The notes below the pieces were generated by a model that saw only the letters and a list, made by a program, of their open reading frames with translations, did not search any database and had not been told where the DNA came from. DNA of 64,000 nt from Halobacteria archaeon HArc-gm2 (GTDB taxonomy: Archaea > Halobacteriota > Halobacteria > Halobacteriales > Haloarculaceae), in contig JAOPKE010000001.1 of the NCBI GenBank assembly GCA_025517465.1, forward strand, positions 806,001-870,000. The letters run 5' to 3'. Each line of letters opens with the position of its first letter. Position 1 is the stretch's first letter. This document shows, piece after piece, positions 1-7,511 of the stretch. The position numbers and the translations under genes are program-made.

Positions 1-69
1 GCGTGCGGAATTCAGGGTGACGGCCGCGTCCGGACGTATTCGATGACCGAATAAAGTATCGAATACCGA

Positions 70-86
70 TTTCCAGAATCTGGAAA
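70..86. promoter_or_regulatory. Inverted repeat upstream of the halocyanin gene
   Basis: TTTCCAG-AAT-CTGGAAA is a perfect 7-bp inverted repeat with a 3-nt spacer, 47 bp before the halocyanin start. AT-rich sequence just before it (about 48-60) could be a promoter. The symmetry and position fit an operator for a dimeric regulator, but no regulator is identified. Confidence 0.4.
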
Positions 87-132
87 CCAGAGCGTCGCAT
101 TACGTCGAAGCGGGTCGAACACAGAATCAGGT

Positions 133-1029
133 ATGCGCTCCCCGCTTACCAGACGCCACCTCCTCGGTACCGCAGCAGGACTGACGGCCACCGCCGGATG
201 CGTAAGTAGCGGAACCACACGCTCACCGGACACGGCCGAGAACGGTTCCACTCAGACCTCCACTACAGAGCCATCGGAGGACGCGAGCGAGCAATCCGAA
301 ACCGACCTCGACGCCTGGCTCGCCGACGCCAACGGGTACGACGGAACGATACCCCGGGCGGGCCACGACGATTCCGTCTCGATCTGGGTCGGCGAGGACG
401 CCGAGCACGATGGCGAGTACCTGGCGTTCGACCCGCCGGCTATCGAGATCGCGCCCGGCACGACAGTCTACTGGGAGTGGACCGGCCACGGCGGCGCGCA
501 CAACGTCGTCTCTACCGACGACGCCTTCGAGAGTGGCGACCCCGTCGAGGCCAACACCGGCACTATCTTCGAACACACGTTCGAGGAGACCGGAACGTAC
601 CGCTACGTCTGCGAAGAGCACGACGACGATGGCATGAAGGGCGCCATCGTCGTCGCCACGCCACCGTCGACTGACTATCCGGCCGTGGACGAGTGGCTCG
701 CGGGCGTCAGCATCTGGGACGGGACCATCGCCGACGAAACCGACGTCGAGACGACGACCGTGACAGTCGGCGCCGAAGACCACCGCGGCGCGTTCGCGTT
801 CTCGCCGCCCGCGGTAAAGATTGCAGCCGGGACGACGGTCTCGTGGGAGTGGACTGGCGAGGGCGGCGGTCACGACGTCGTGTTCGAGGACGCCGATATC
901 CGGACTGACGACATCCACGTTGAGCCCGGCGTCCACTTCGAGCACATGTTCACGGAGTCCGGTGTCTACCGGTACGCCTGTCGACCCCACGAGGGCGTCG
1001 GCATGAAGGGCGTCGTCGTCGTCGAGTAG
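133..1029 (+). CDS. Halocyanin-like lipoprotein with two blue-copper domains
   Basis: Predicted membrane-anchored electron carrier with two type I copper (plastocyanin-like) domains. The N-terminus carries a twin-arginine motif (RR at residues 7-8), a short hydrophobic stretch and a lipobox ending at Cys23, so export by Tat followed by lipid anchoring is likely. A Ser/Thr/Glu/Asp-rich linker leads to domain 1 (about 60-175; ligand set GGAHNVV, YVCEEH, GMKG) and domain 2 (about 190-298; GGGHDVV, YACRPH, GMKG). Each domain keeps the His-Cys-His-Met set. Most halocyanins I know of have one domain. The partner redox enzymes are not nearby. The ATG start is the first codon of the Tat signal. Confidence 0.92.
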   Translation: MRSPLTRRHLLGTAAGLTATAGCVSSGTTRSPDTAENGSTQTSTTEPSEDASEQSETDLDAWLADANGYDGTIPRAGHDDSVSIWVGEDAEHDGEYLAFDPPAIEIAPGTTVYWEWTGHGGAHNVVSTDDAFESGDPVEANTGTIFEHTFEETGTYRYVCEEHDDDGMKGAIVVATPPSTDYPAVDEWLAGVSIWDGTIADETDVETTTVTVGAEDHRGAFAFSPPAVKIAAGTTVSWEWTGEGGGHDVVFEDADIRTDDIHVEPGVHFEHMFTESGVYRYACRPHEGVGMKGVVVVE

Positions 1030-1093
1030 GGACCAGATTCGAACCGGAGGAGCCGGTCGAGCCCGGTTCGCTGCGCGCGACCTCCCTGATTAG

Positions 1094-1151
1094 AATCCCG
1101 CCATGCCAGTTCAGTCGTCGCTACGCTCCTCCTTGCACGGGCGTGGCGGGA
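1094..1151. repeat. 58-bp direct repeat, copy 1 (next to tRNA-Arg)
   Basis: This 58-bp segment is repeated at 1308-1365 with one mismatch (A1108 versus G1322). Its right end matches the 3' acceptor sequence of the minus-strand tRNA-Arg gene. A second shared block (14 bp, 1036-1049 and 1240-1253) lies upstream of each copy, so the segment 1036-1365 looks like two degenerate tandem units of about 204-214 bp. Confidence 0.85.
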
Positions 1152-1228
1152 CTGAGCGAAACCGAAGGTTTCGCGAAGGTCGCCACGCCCGCGAGTGTGT
1201 TTCGAGCGGACGCGAGAAACCACGAAGC

Positions 1229-1249
1229 GGGCGTGGCGGGATTCGAACC
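1229..1249 (-). repeat. Truncated copy of the tRNA-Arg 3' end
   Basis: Twenty-one bases are identical to positions 1353-1373, the acceptor and T-arm end of the intact tRNA-Arg(CCU). The match then breaks off. Such 3'-end duplications are what tRNA-targeting integrases leave behind, but no integrase gene remains in the window. Confidence 0.7.
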
Positions 1250-1307
1250 GGAGCGAGACATTCCTGCTCGGGCTTCGCCCTGTGCGGGCTGTGACTCGCA
1301 GGGCTCG

Positions 1308-1365
1308 AATCCCGCCATGCCGGTTCAGTCGTCGCTACGCTCCTCCTTGCACGGGCGTGGCGGGA
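1308..1365. repeat. 58-bp direct repeat, copy 2 (overlaps the tRNA-Arg 3' end)
   Basis: Second copy of the repeat at 1094-1151, offset by 214 bp. Its last 14 bp lie inside the intact tRNA-Arg gene. It contains TCGCTACGCTC, which resembles the 11-nt hairpin loops found elsewhere in the window, though no flanking stem is evident here. Confidence 0.85.
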
Positions 1366-1425
1366 TTCGAACCCGCGATCTAGGGGTTAGGAACCCCTCA
1401 CCCTGATCCACTAGGCCACACGCCC
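1352..1425 (-). tRNA. tRNA-Arg (anticodon CCU)
   Basis: The reverse complement folds as a complete cloverleaf: acceptor GGGCGTG/CACGCCC, anticodon stem AGGGG/CCCCT with loop TTCCTAA (anticodon CCT), T-arm GCGGG-TTCGAAT-CCCGC and discriminator G. CCA is not encoded. No intron is seen. Length is 74 nt. Confidence 0.95.
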
Positions 1426-1502
1426 TGTTCGGTACAACGCAGGTTAGTGAAAAACGCTTTCCGTTCCACTCCGGGGAGTGAAAATAGCAGAAATCGCGCG
1501 AA

Positions 1503-1775
1503 TTACTCGGTGGACGTCTCGGTCGTGGTGGATTCGGTGGCGTCCGATTCGACCGTGGTGTCGGCGGACGTGCTCGACTTCGTCTCGCCGTCGCGAATCT
1601 CCTGGAGTTCCTGCTCTACTTCTTCGCGGCCTTTCTGGAATTCACCCATCGCCTCGCCGGTCGAGCGGGCGAGCTTGGGGATCTTGTTCGCGCCGAACAG
1701 CAGGACTGCGATCAGGAGAATGATCATCATCTCCTGGGTTCCGGGCAGTCCGATTTGAAGGACGGGTGCTACCAT
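1503..1775 (-). CDS. tatA: Sec-independent protein translocase subunit TatA
   Basis: Pore-forming subunit of the twin-arginine translocase, which exports folded proteins and is heavily used in haloarchaea. At 90 aa it shows the family plan: a short N-terminus, one transmembrane helix (about residues 16-29), the FGANKIPKLAR hinge, an amphipathic helix (about 32-60) and an acidic, Ser/Thr-rich C-terminal tail. It is a single gene without tatC. The TATA-like element 28 nt upstream predicts a leaderless mRNA. Substrates in this window would include the halocyanin and the HtrA-like lipoprotein. Confidence 0.93.
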   Translation of the reverse strand: MVAPVLQIGLPGTQEMMIILLIAVLLFGANKIPKLARSTGEAMGEFQKGREEVEQELQEIRDGETKSSTSADTTVESDATESTTTETSTE

Positions 1776-1798
1776 CGTAAGCGGAATTTACGCTGTCG

Positions 1799-1808
1799 TT
1801 ATTATAGG
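1799..1808 (-). promoter_or_regulatory. TATA box of tatA
   Basis: On the minus strand the sequence is CCTATAATAA, centred about 28 nt before the tatA ATG at 1775. That spacing places the transcription start at or within a few bases of the start codon. Confidence 0.6.
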
Positions 1809-2416
1809 CTTTTTGCTCGTCTCAGCGGAGCCAGACTACACGAATGCGTGGGGATAGTGGGACGTCGGCAGTCGTGTGAGCGCGCTGGGTCCGTATTCGC
1901 CACGTTACCGGCGGTTGAGGTGGTATAAGCGTCAGTTCGACGATGGCATCACTCCGTGCGAGCGAGTGTCCAGTCGCGTGTTCATCGCGGCGAATCGACG
2001 TATCGGACACGCGACTAGTAGGTTACTGGCACGTATAGGAGACGATTGCTAAAAGTAAACACGACAGAAATTGTAGGCGTGTGAATACCAGCCGGTACAG
2101 GGCCGAATCGACGGTGGACGCCATCACCGGTGTCTTCGAAACCCGTTCACCCGGTTCGATTTCGAGCGTCGATATCGAACATAGTATTATGCCCGCGAGA
2201 AATATTTAAACTAGCTGCTGGTTCGATTATACCAGCCTGTGCCACTCGGCCCTCGATAGCCAAGACCCCCACCCCCTTGGTCTCTCGCCGGTGGCCTTCG
2301 CGTCACAGGTGAGGTGTGGAGATCTGCTCGGGAACTCGTCGGTCGCTCACACCGGTGCAGGTGACGCGACCTGAAGAGCCGAGTTCTTTTCTCTATGGCT
2401 TTCGAATATCCCTTCG
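1809..2416. other. Intergenic region without a recognised gene
   Basis: About 600 bp between tatA and the HD-domain gene. Short open frames here have unconvincing composition and no family features. AT-rich patches (for example AAATATTTAAAC near 2199) and a small stem-loop CTGGT/ACCAG near 2218-2235 may be regulatory. I see no RNA gene. Confidence 0.5.
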
Positions 2417-3235
2417 ATGAGTGACACCGAGACAGACGCCGATAGCGACGGGCACCGTTACGACCCGTCGGCAGACCACGCGTTCCCCGACGAACGCGTC
2501 AACGACGTGCTCGATTACGTCGAAACTGACGAGGAGATACAGGCCTATCTCGAGGCGCAGAACGTCAATCCAGTCGAGCGAAAGGGGTACAACGACCACG
2601 GGAGCAAACACGTCAGCATCGTCCGACATCGGGCCCTCTGCCTCTACGACCTGCTCAAGCGCGGCGGCGTCACGTTCAACGGCGCGCTCGAACAGGGACT
2701 CGACGAGGCGGACGAACCGGTCATCGTCGCACTCGCCGCGACGCTTCACGACATTGGCCACGTCGTACACCGGGACGAGCACCCCTACTACTCCATCCCG
2801 CTGGCCGCGGACCTGCTGGACCGCGTCCTCCCGGAGTTCTACGACGTCGCGGACGCGGTGCGCGTCAAGGGGGAGATACTCCACGCCATCCTCTGTCACC
2901 ACACCCCGGAGGACCCGCTCACACTCGAAGCGGGCGTCGTCCGCGTCGCGGACGCGCTGGACATGGAGCAGGGGCGGTCCCGTATTCCCTACGAACAGGG
3001 CGGCCGGGGCATCAACACGGTGTCGAGTCAGGCCATCAAGCGCGTCTTCCTCGAACCGGGCGACGACAAGGCAGTCCTCGTCGAGATCGAGATGACCAAC
3101 GCCGCCGGTGTCTACCAGGTCGACAACCTGCTGAAGGCGAAACTTCACGGCTCCGGACTGGAACAACACGTCCGAATCGTCGCACTCAACATCCGGGAGG
3201 AGACAGAGCCGCTCGTCGAACGAATCGAACTCTGA
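2417..3235 (+). CDS. HD-domain metal-dependent phosphohydrolase
   Basis: 272 aa. Predicted phosphohydrolase of the HD superfamily. Candidate metal ligands are His65 (HVSIVRHR), His111-Asp112 in ATLHDIGH, His161-162 (ILCHHTPED) and Asp179 (RVADALDM). The helical HD core spans about residues 60-190. The last 60 residues form an extra region ending in an acidic segment, also seen in archaeal HD proteins annotated only as phosphohydrolases. The substrate is unknown; nucleotides or cyclic dinucleotides are possible. The gene is monocistronic, with a T-run just after the stop. Confidence 0.85.
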   Translation: MSDTETDADSDGHRYDPSADHAFPDERVNDVLDYVETDEEIQAYLEAQNVNPVERKGYNDHGSKHVSIVRHRALCLYDLLKRGGVTFNGALEQGLDEADEPVIVALAATLHDIGHVVHRDEHPYYSIPLAADLLDRVLPEFYDVADAVRVKGEILHAILCHHTPEDPLTLEAGVVRVADALDMEQGRSRIPYEQGGRGINTVSSQAIKRVFLEPGDDKAVLVEIEMTNAAGVYQVDNLLKAKLHGSGLEQHVRIVALNIREETEPLVERIEL

Positions 3236-3261
3236 GTGACGACGGTCGCGGAGCAGAACGG

Positions 3262-3266
3262 TTTTT
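3262..3266 (+). terminator. T-run after the HD-domain gene
   Basis: TTTTT occurs 27 bp after the stop codon. Oligo-T runs are the usual intrinsic termination signal in archaea. Confidence 0.4.
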
Positions 3267-3379
3267 AGGCAGACGTGTACGGTTGCAATAAGTACTTACT
3301 CGCGGTTTTGGAGGGGTTTACGAACGACTGAGTCAGTTATCGACCGCATGGCTTTGTGTCGTCACGGTGAATATTGCGT

Positions 3380-3802
3380 ATGAGTATCACACCGGTTGAC
3401 AAGCCCCCCGATGGTGACGAAACGCCGGACGAGGCACTGTCAGACCGTTCCTGGTCCCTGCGCGAGTACGTCAGGCGAGTCTTCTCGTGGCTCAGCGGTC
3501 GAGTCTCCAGTGTGACGGTCCACGCCGGCAGCGACGGCAATGCCAGGGATACCGAGGCAGCCGGTGGGCGAGGTGAAACCGGAAGCGAACAGAACCCAGA
3601 GCCAGTTTCACCGGTCGATTGCCCCACCTTCCGAGGGTTCCCCAGTCGAGAGGAACCGCTCACGCATCCCGCTCGCAATTCGCCGGGCATCAACGCCCCC
3701 GACGTCGTGAGTATCGAGACGGACCAGGGCCTCCGGCTCTCCGTTCCCGAGAATCCCGACGCGGTCCTCACCTCCGACGTCTGGACGACCGTCGACCCCT
3801 GA
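3380..3802 (+). CDS. Haloarchaeal protein of unknown function
   Basis: 140 aa, not recognised. The N-terminus (residues 1-30) is acidic, followed by an amphipathic stretch rich in Trp and Arg (SLREYVRRVFSWLSG). A variable, low-complexity middle leads to a better-structured C-terminus (VSIETDQGLRLSVPENPD...TSDVWTTV) that looks like a short beta unit. No signal peptide or membrane helix is clear. ATG 3380 is preferred over the TTG two codons upstream. Composition is haloarchaeal and codon use looks normal, so it is likely real. Confidence 0.6.
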   Translation: MSITPVDKPPDGDETPDEALSDRSWSLREYVRRVFSWLSGRVSSVTVHAGSDGNARDTEAAGGRGETGSEQNPEPVSPVDCPTFRGFPSREEPLTHPARNSPGINAPDVVSIETDQGLRLSVPENPDAVLTSDVWTTVDP

Positions 3803-3849
3803 TCGTGAACTGTACTACCGCTGCTCGTTCCGTTGTCGTATCCGCAGAA

Positions 3850-3920
3850 TGCACCGGCCGGGAGTTGAACCCGGATCGTTGGCTTGGAAGGCCAAAGTCA
3901 TGCCATTAGACCACCGGTGC
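3850..3920 (-). tRNA. tRNA-Gly (anticodon UCC)
   Basis: The reverse complement folds completely: acceptor GCACCGG/CCGGTGC, anticodon stem TTGGC/GCCAA with loop CTTCCAA (anticodon TCC), T-arm CCGGG-TTCAACT-CCCGG and discriminator A. Length is 71 nt, with no encoded CCA and no intron. Confidence 0.95.
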
Positions 3921-3936
3921 TCGCTTCGCTCGCACC
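3916..3936. repeat. Hairpin with a TCGCTTCGCTC loop at the tRNA-Gly 5' boundary
   Basis: The stem GGTGC (3916-3920, the tRNA 5' end) pairs with GCACC (3932-3936) around the 11-nt loop TCGCTTCGCTC. The 10-mer CCACCGGTGC that ends the tRNA is repeated at 3966-3975. The same loop class recurs at 27954, 29081 and 29114. Confidence 0.6.
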
Positions 3937-4024
3937 GAGGCTCGCGATTCCTCCGGAATCGCTCACCACCGGTGCACTCACTTCGTTGAAGCGAAGCCTG
4001 TACTTCAGCGTATCCCGTCGTAGT

Positions 4025-4690
4025 TTAAGGGCGTTTCCCTTCCGGTCGCACGACGGCGTAGCAGTTGCCACTGGATATCTCGAAGTCGACGAGGGTCAGG
4101 CCGCTCGCTTCGACGTCGGCGCGGAACTCGTCGGGCGCGTAGATGTGGTAGAAGCGAGGGACGACTTCGTCGCCCGGGAGCGTCCAGTCGATGGTCGTGT
4201 CGAATCCGTCGTCGCCCGCGTCGTCGAAACGGTCGTGTTCGGTGGACCACGCGCTGACGAGCGCCCGTCCGTCCGGCGCGAGGACGCGAGCCAGTTCGTC
4301 GAGACTCCGTCGCCTGTCCTCGCGCGTCGGGAGGTGGTGGAGCGTGGCGACGTAGACGGCGAGACCGGCGGAATCGTCGTCGAGGGGAAGGCTCGCGGCG
4401 TCAGCCTGGACGAGTGGGACCCGGCCCCCGAGTGAGCCGAAGCGTTCCCGTGCTTCGAATAGCAGGCCGCGGCTGGCATCCAGCGCGACGACTTCCGCCG
4501 CTCCTGTCGCGAGCAGTTCGGCGTGCCGACCGTTACCACAGCCGACGTCGAGTGCACGGTCGACGTTGCCAGCACTCTCGACGAAGGACTCGACTTCCGG
4601 CCAGGCGTACTCGCGCGTCTTCGAGAAGTGGTCGGCTATCTCCTCGTAGGTGTCCCGGACGTCACGGCGGGTCGCCTGGTCGTCAACCAT
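4025..4690 (-). CDS. Class I SAM-dependent methyltransferase, Trm9-like
   Basis: 221 aa. Rossmann methyltransferase with SAM motif I DVGCGNGRH (about residues 48-56), motif II VVALDAS and the post-motif ATLHHLPTREDRRRSLDELARVL. The later FYHIYAPDEF segment matches the Trm9/ALKBH8 layout, which methylates modified wobble uridines in tRNA; that assignment is family inference. The gene sits 6 bp downstream of tyrS in the same direction and ends about 105 bp from tRNA-Gly(UCC), whose wobble base is a uridine. A generic small-molecule methyltransferase remains possible. Confidence 0.75.
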   Translation of the reverse strand: MVDDQATRRDVRDTYEEIADHFSKTREYAWPEVESFVESAGNVDRALDVGCGNGRHAELLATGAAEVVALDASRGLLFEARERFGSLGGRVPLVQADAASLPLDDDSAGLAVYVATLHHLPTREDRRRSLDELARVLAPDGRALVSAWSTEHDRFDDAGDDGFDTTIDWTLPGDEVVPRFYHIYAPDEFRADVEASGLTLVDFEISSGNCYAVVRPEGKRP

Positions 4691-4696
4691 GCCCGC

Positions 4697-5740
4697 TCAC
4701 TCGTCGGCGTACTTCTCGGGGTAGGCCTCGGCGAGGAGATCGGGCTGTGCGTCGAGTCGCTCCCGAACGGGGTCGATGACCTCGGAGATGTACTCCCCCG
4801 CGGCGGGCTTGAGGTCCGCCGGGTGGAGTTCCTCGCTGACGAAGTCGTCTTCGAGGTCCTGGTAGGTCTCGTAGACGAGGTCGCCACCGTACTCGTCGGG
4901 GCGCTCCACGACGAACTCCTCACTGCGCTCGTTCAGGACGGGGAAGACGAGGTACTCGAGGTACTCCAGGACGCCGTTGTCCTCCACTTCGCCCATCGGG
5001 CAGTAGGCCTCCTGGATCTTGTCGACGACGTCGTCCGGCGAGTCGTTGAGGTTCACTTTCGAAGACTCGTCGGAGGCGCTCATCTTGCCGCCGGAGAGTC
5101 CGGAGAGGAGCGGTGCGAAGATACAGATGGGAGCCTCGCCGCCGTGGTTCGGCAAGATCTCCCGGGCGAGCATGTAGATGCCGCGCTGGTCGACGCCGCC
5201 GTAGGCGATGTCCGCATCGAGCGCATCGACGTCGAGCGCCTGCATCAACGGGTAGAGCAGGCCGCCCAGGTTCGGGCTCTCGGCCTCCCGGACGACCTCG
5301 CTGCCGGCGCGCTGGGACCGCGCGAGCGTCGTCTCAGCGGCCATGCGGTACATCTCCAGCGTGTACGCCTCGTCGAGCTGGTAGTCCGTCCCGCGGACGA
5401 AGGAGATGTCCTCGGGGTCGGCACCGGCGGCCTCGATCATCCCCTCGATGGCCTCCTGGTAGTACGCCGAGCGCGCGTCCAGCAGGTCGAACGGGCTCTT
5501 CTCGTCGTCGAGGTGGGCGTGCAGGTCGGCGATGAGCACGGTGACGTCGACGCAGGCTCGCAGGAAGTCGGCGAGCTTCCGCATCGTCGTGAAGTGACCG
5601 ATGTGCATCTCGCCGGTGGGGGCGTAGCCGATGTACGCCGTCGGCTCGTCCTCGTCCGCGAACAGCGTCTCCAGTTCCTCCTCGGTGACGACCTCCTGCG
5701 TGTGCCGGGTCGCCAGGTCGAAACGCTCGGCGGTGTCCAT
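4697..5740 (-). CDS. tyrS: Tyrosyl-tRNA synthetase
   Basis: Charges tRNA-Tyr with tyrosine in the cytoplasm. 347 aa, the compact archaeal/eukaryotic class Ic form. The class I signatures are intact: PTGEMHIGHF with HIGH at residues 46-49, and KMSAS at 219-223. The tyrosine pocket region DADIAYGGVDQRG lies at about 175-187. There is no bacterial S4 domain at the C-terminus, as expected for archaea. The gene heads a two-gene unit with the Trm9-like methyltransferase. Confidence 0.96.
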   Translation of the reverse strand: MDTAERFDLATRHTQEVVTEEELETLFADEDEPTAYIGYAPTGEMHIGHFTTMRKLADFLRACVDVTVLIADLHAHLDDEKSPFDLLDARSAYYQEAIEGMIEAAGADPEDISFVRGTDYQLDEAYTLEMYRMAAETTLARSQRAGSEVVREAESPNLGGLLYPLMQALDVDALDADIAYGGVDQRGIYMLAREILPNHGGEAPICIFAPLLSGLSGGKMSASDESSKVNLNDSPDDVVDKIQEAYCPMGEVEDNGVLEYLEYLVFPVLNERSEEFVVERPDEYGGDLVYETYQDLEDDFVSEELHPADLKPAAGEYISEVIDPVRERLDAQPDLLAEAYPEKYADE

Positions 5741-5924
5741 ACCGTCGCTTCCCCGCCGCGCCGGTTAAACCGTTCCGTTCGAAACTGGAGCGTCGGGCCG
5801 GGCCGTCAGGAACCGTCCAGACGAGTCCACTGAACTCTCACGAACGACCGTCGAAAATTACGTGACGACGCTCGCTCCCGCAGTATCCAAACTGTTTTGA
5901 GGTGCGGTGGCTCTATGTCAGACG

Positions 5925-6962
5925 ATGACTGTACGCGTAGGCGTTCTCGGTGCGACGGGGGCCGTCGGTCAGCGCCTCATCCAGCTGATCGACCCGCATC
6001 CCGACTTCGAACTGGCAGCGGTAACGGCGAGTGAAGCGAGCGCAGGGAAGCGCTACCGCGAGGCGGCGAAGTGGCGCATCGACGCGCCGATCCCGGACCA
6101 CATCGCGGAGATGGAGGTCGTCGCGACGGACGCGGACGAGGTACCGGACGACGTCGACCTCATCTTCTCCTCGCTCCCCTCCAGCGTGGGCGCGGAGGTC
6201 GAACCAGAGTTCTGCGAAGCGGGCTACGTCGTCTCCTCGAACTCCTCGAACGGGCGGATGGACGAGGACGTGCCCCTGATCATTCCCGAGGTCAACGCCG
6301 ACCACCTCGACGTGCTCGAAGTCCAGCGCGACGAACGGGGCTGGGACGGCGCGCTGCTGAAGAACCCCAACTGCTCGACCATCACGATGGTACCGCCGCT
6401 GAAGGCACTCGACGACGAGTACACGCTGACGGACGTCACCGTCTCGACGCTCCAGGCCGTCTCCGGCGCAGGGTACTCCGGCGTCACGTCGATGGAAATT
6501 ATCGACAACGCCATCCCGCACATCGGTGGCGAGGAACAGAAGATGGAGAGCGAGTCCCGCAAACTGCTGGGCTCCTTCGACGGCGCGGAGGTCACCCTCC
6601 ACGACATGGACGTCGCCGCCTCCTGTAACCGCATCGCGACCATCGATGGCCACCTGGAGAACGTCTGGGCCGACACGGCCGAGGACGTGACCGCCGAGGA
6701 CGCCGCCGAAACGATGGCGACTCAGCCGAGCATCGACCTGCCCTCTTCCCCCGAGACGCTCATCGAGGTGTTCGACGAACCCGAGCGCCCGCAGCCGCGA
6801 CTCGACCGGTCGCTGGGTAACGGCATGACCGTCTCCGCCGGTGGGTTCCGCGAGACGGACGACGGCGTCCAGTTCAACTGTCTGTCACACAATACGATGC
6901 GCGGCGCCGCGGGTGCGAGCGTGCTCAACGGCGAACTGCTGGCCAAACACGGTTACCTGTAG
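5925..6962 (+). CDS. asd: Aspartate-semialdehyde dehydrogenase
   Basis: Reduces aspartyl phosphate to aspartate semialdehyde on the path to threonine, methionine and lysine. 345 aa. The NADP-binding motif GATGAVGQRL begins at residue 9. The nucleophile is Cys150 in NPNCSTITMVP, and the substrate region VSGAGYSGV follows. It is the archaeal/fungal-type enzyme by length and by its SHNTMRGAAGASVLN C-terminus. ATG 5925 is chosen because the fold starts at once; an upstream GTG at 5907 would add six unconvincing residues. Confidence 0.95.
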   Translation: MTVRVGVLGATGAVGQRLIQLIDPHPDFELAAVTASEASAGKRYREAAKWRIDAPIPDHIAEMEVVATDADEVPDDVDLIFSSLPSSVGAEVEPEFCEAGYVVSSNSSNGRMDEDVPLIIPEVNADHLDVLEVQRDERGWDGALLKNPNCSTITMVPPLKALDDEYTLTDVTVSTLQAVSGAGYSGVTSMEIIDNAIPHIGGEEQKMESESRKLLGSFDGAEVTLHDMDVAASCNRIATIDGHLENVWADTAEDVTAEDAAETMATQPSIDLPSSPETLIEVFDEPERPQPRLDRSLGNGMTVSAGGFRETDDGVQFNCLSHNTMRGAAGASVLNGELLAKHGYL

Positions 6963-6973
6963 CTTCTCGATCG

Positions 6974-6979
6974 TTTTTT
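6974..6979 (+). terminator. T6 run after asd
   Basis: Six consecutive T residues lie 12 bp after the asd stop codon and 24 bp before the next start, consistent with oligo-T termination. Confidence 0.5.
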
Positions 6980-7003
6980 CCGGAGCAGGTCAGTGGTATT
7001 CGC

Positions 7004-7393
7004 ATGCTCTCGCGAGAAACACGGGTCCACGTTCTCTGCGTCGTCGTCGGGGTCGCCGCATTCGGCGTCCTCGCCGTCACCAGCATCACGGAGACGCCCG
7101 GCGGGCAGGTCCTCGCGATAGGAGTGTTCTACGGGCTGTCACACGCTGGCGCGCACCTGTACTTCGCGTTGCGTGGCGAAGACGGAATGATCCCGGTGTC
7201 GAGTCGGTGGCGCTTCGTCGGGGTCGTCGCTGCCCTCGTCGTGCTTATGGTAGTACTCGCTACCGCGAGGGAAATCGAAATAGCGGGTGTTACGGTGGGC
7301 TCGATCGCGGGATGGACCTACGGTTTCCTGGTTATCGCGTACTTCCTCGTCGAGGGAGTCGCCGGATACAGACAGACCATACAGGAGCCCTGA
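7004..7393 (+). CDS. Small integral membrane protein
   Basis: 129 aa, unrecognised family. Four hydrophobic segments are visible (about residues 8-28, 35-52, 71-90 and 95-117), separated by short charged loops, so it is a small polytopic membrane protein. There are no catalytic motifs. It follows asd after a T6 run, so it is probably transcribed separately. A haloarchaea-specific membrane protein is the most that can be said. Confidence 0.7.
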   Translation: MLSRETRVHVLCVVVGVAAFGVLAVTSITETPGGQVLAIGVFYGLSHAGAHLYFALRGEDGMIPVSSRWRFVGVVAALVVLMVVLATAREIEIAGVTVGSIAGWTYGFLVIAYFLVEGVAGYRQTIQEP

Positions 7394-7480
7394 CCGAACC
7401 GCGATCGGTAGGTCCCGTTGGCCCACCATTCTGTGAGACAGCAAACGTGACACCGCAACAGCGCTCTCCGGCGAACAGGG

Positions 7481-7488
7481 AATTTAAG
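7481..7488 (+). promoter_or_regulatory. TATA box of the flavin oxidoreductase gene
   Basis: AATTTAAG, centred 27 nt before the ATG at 7512, predicts a leaderless transcript. Confidence 0.6.
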
Positions 7489-7511
7489 CCCCCGGGACAC
7501 ACGGGACGGGT

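Noticed and set aside
223-990. Long open frame opposite the halocyanin gene
   Set aside because: It is the antisense shadow of a GC-rich gene, with Val/Gly/Asp/Arg-rich noise and no family features.
1822-2010. 62-codon frame downstream of the tatA promoter region
   Set aside because: No start signal, odd composition and no recognisable features.
4523-5833. 436-codon open frame opposite tyrS
   Set aside because: tyrS on the other strand has all class I synthetase motifs; the opposite frame is low-complexity.
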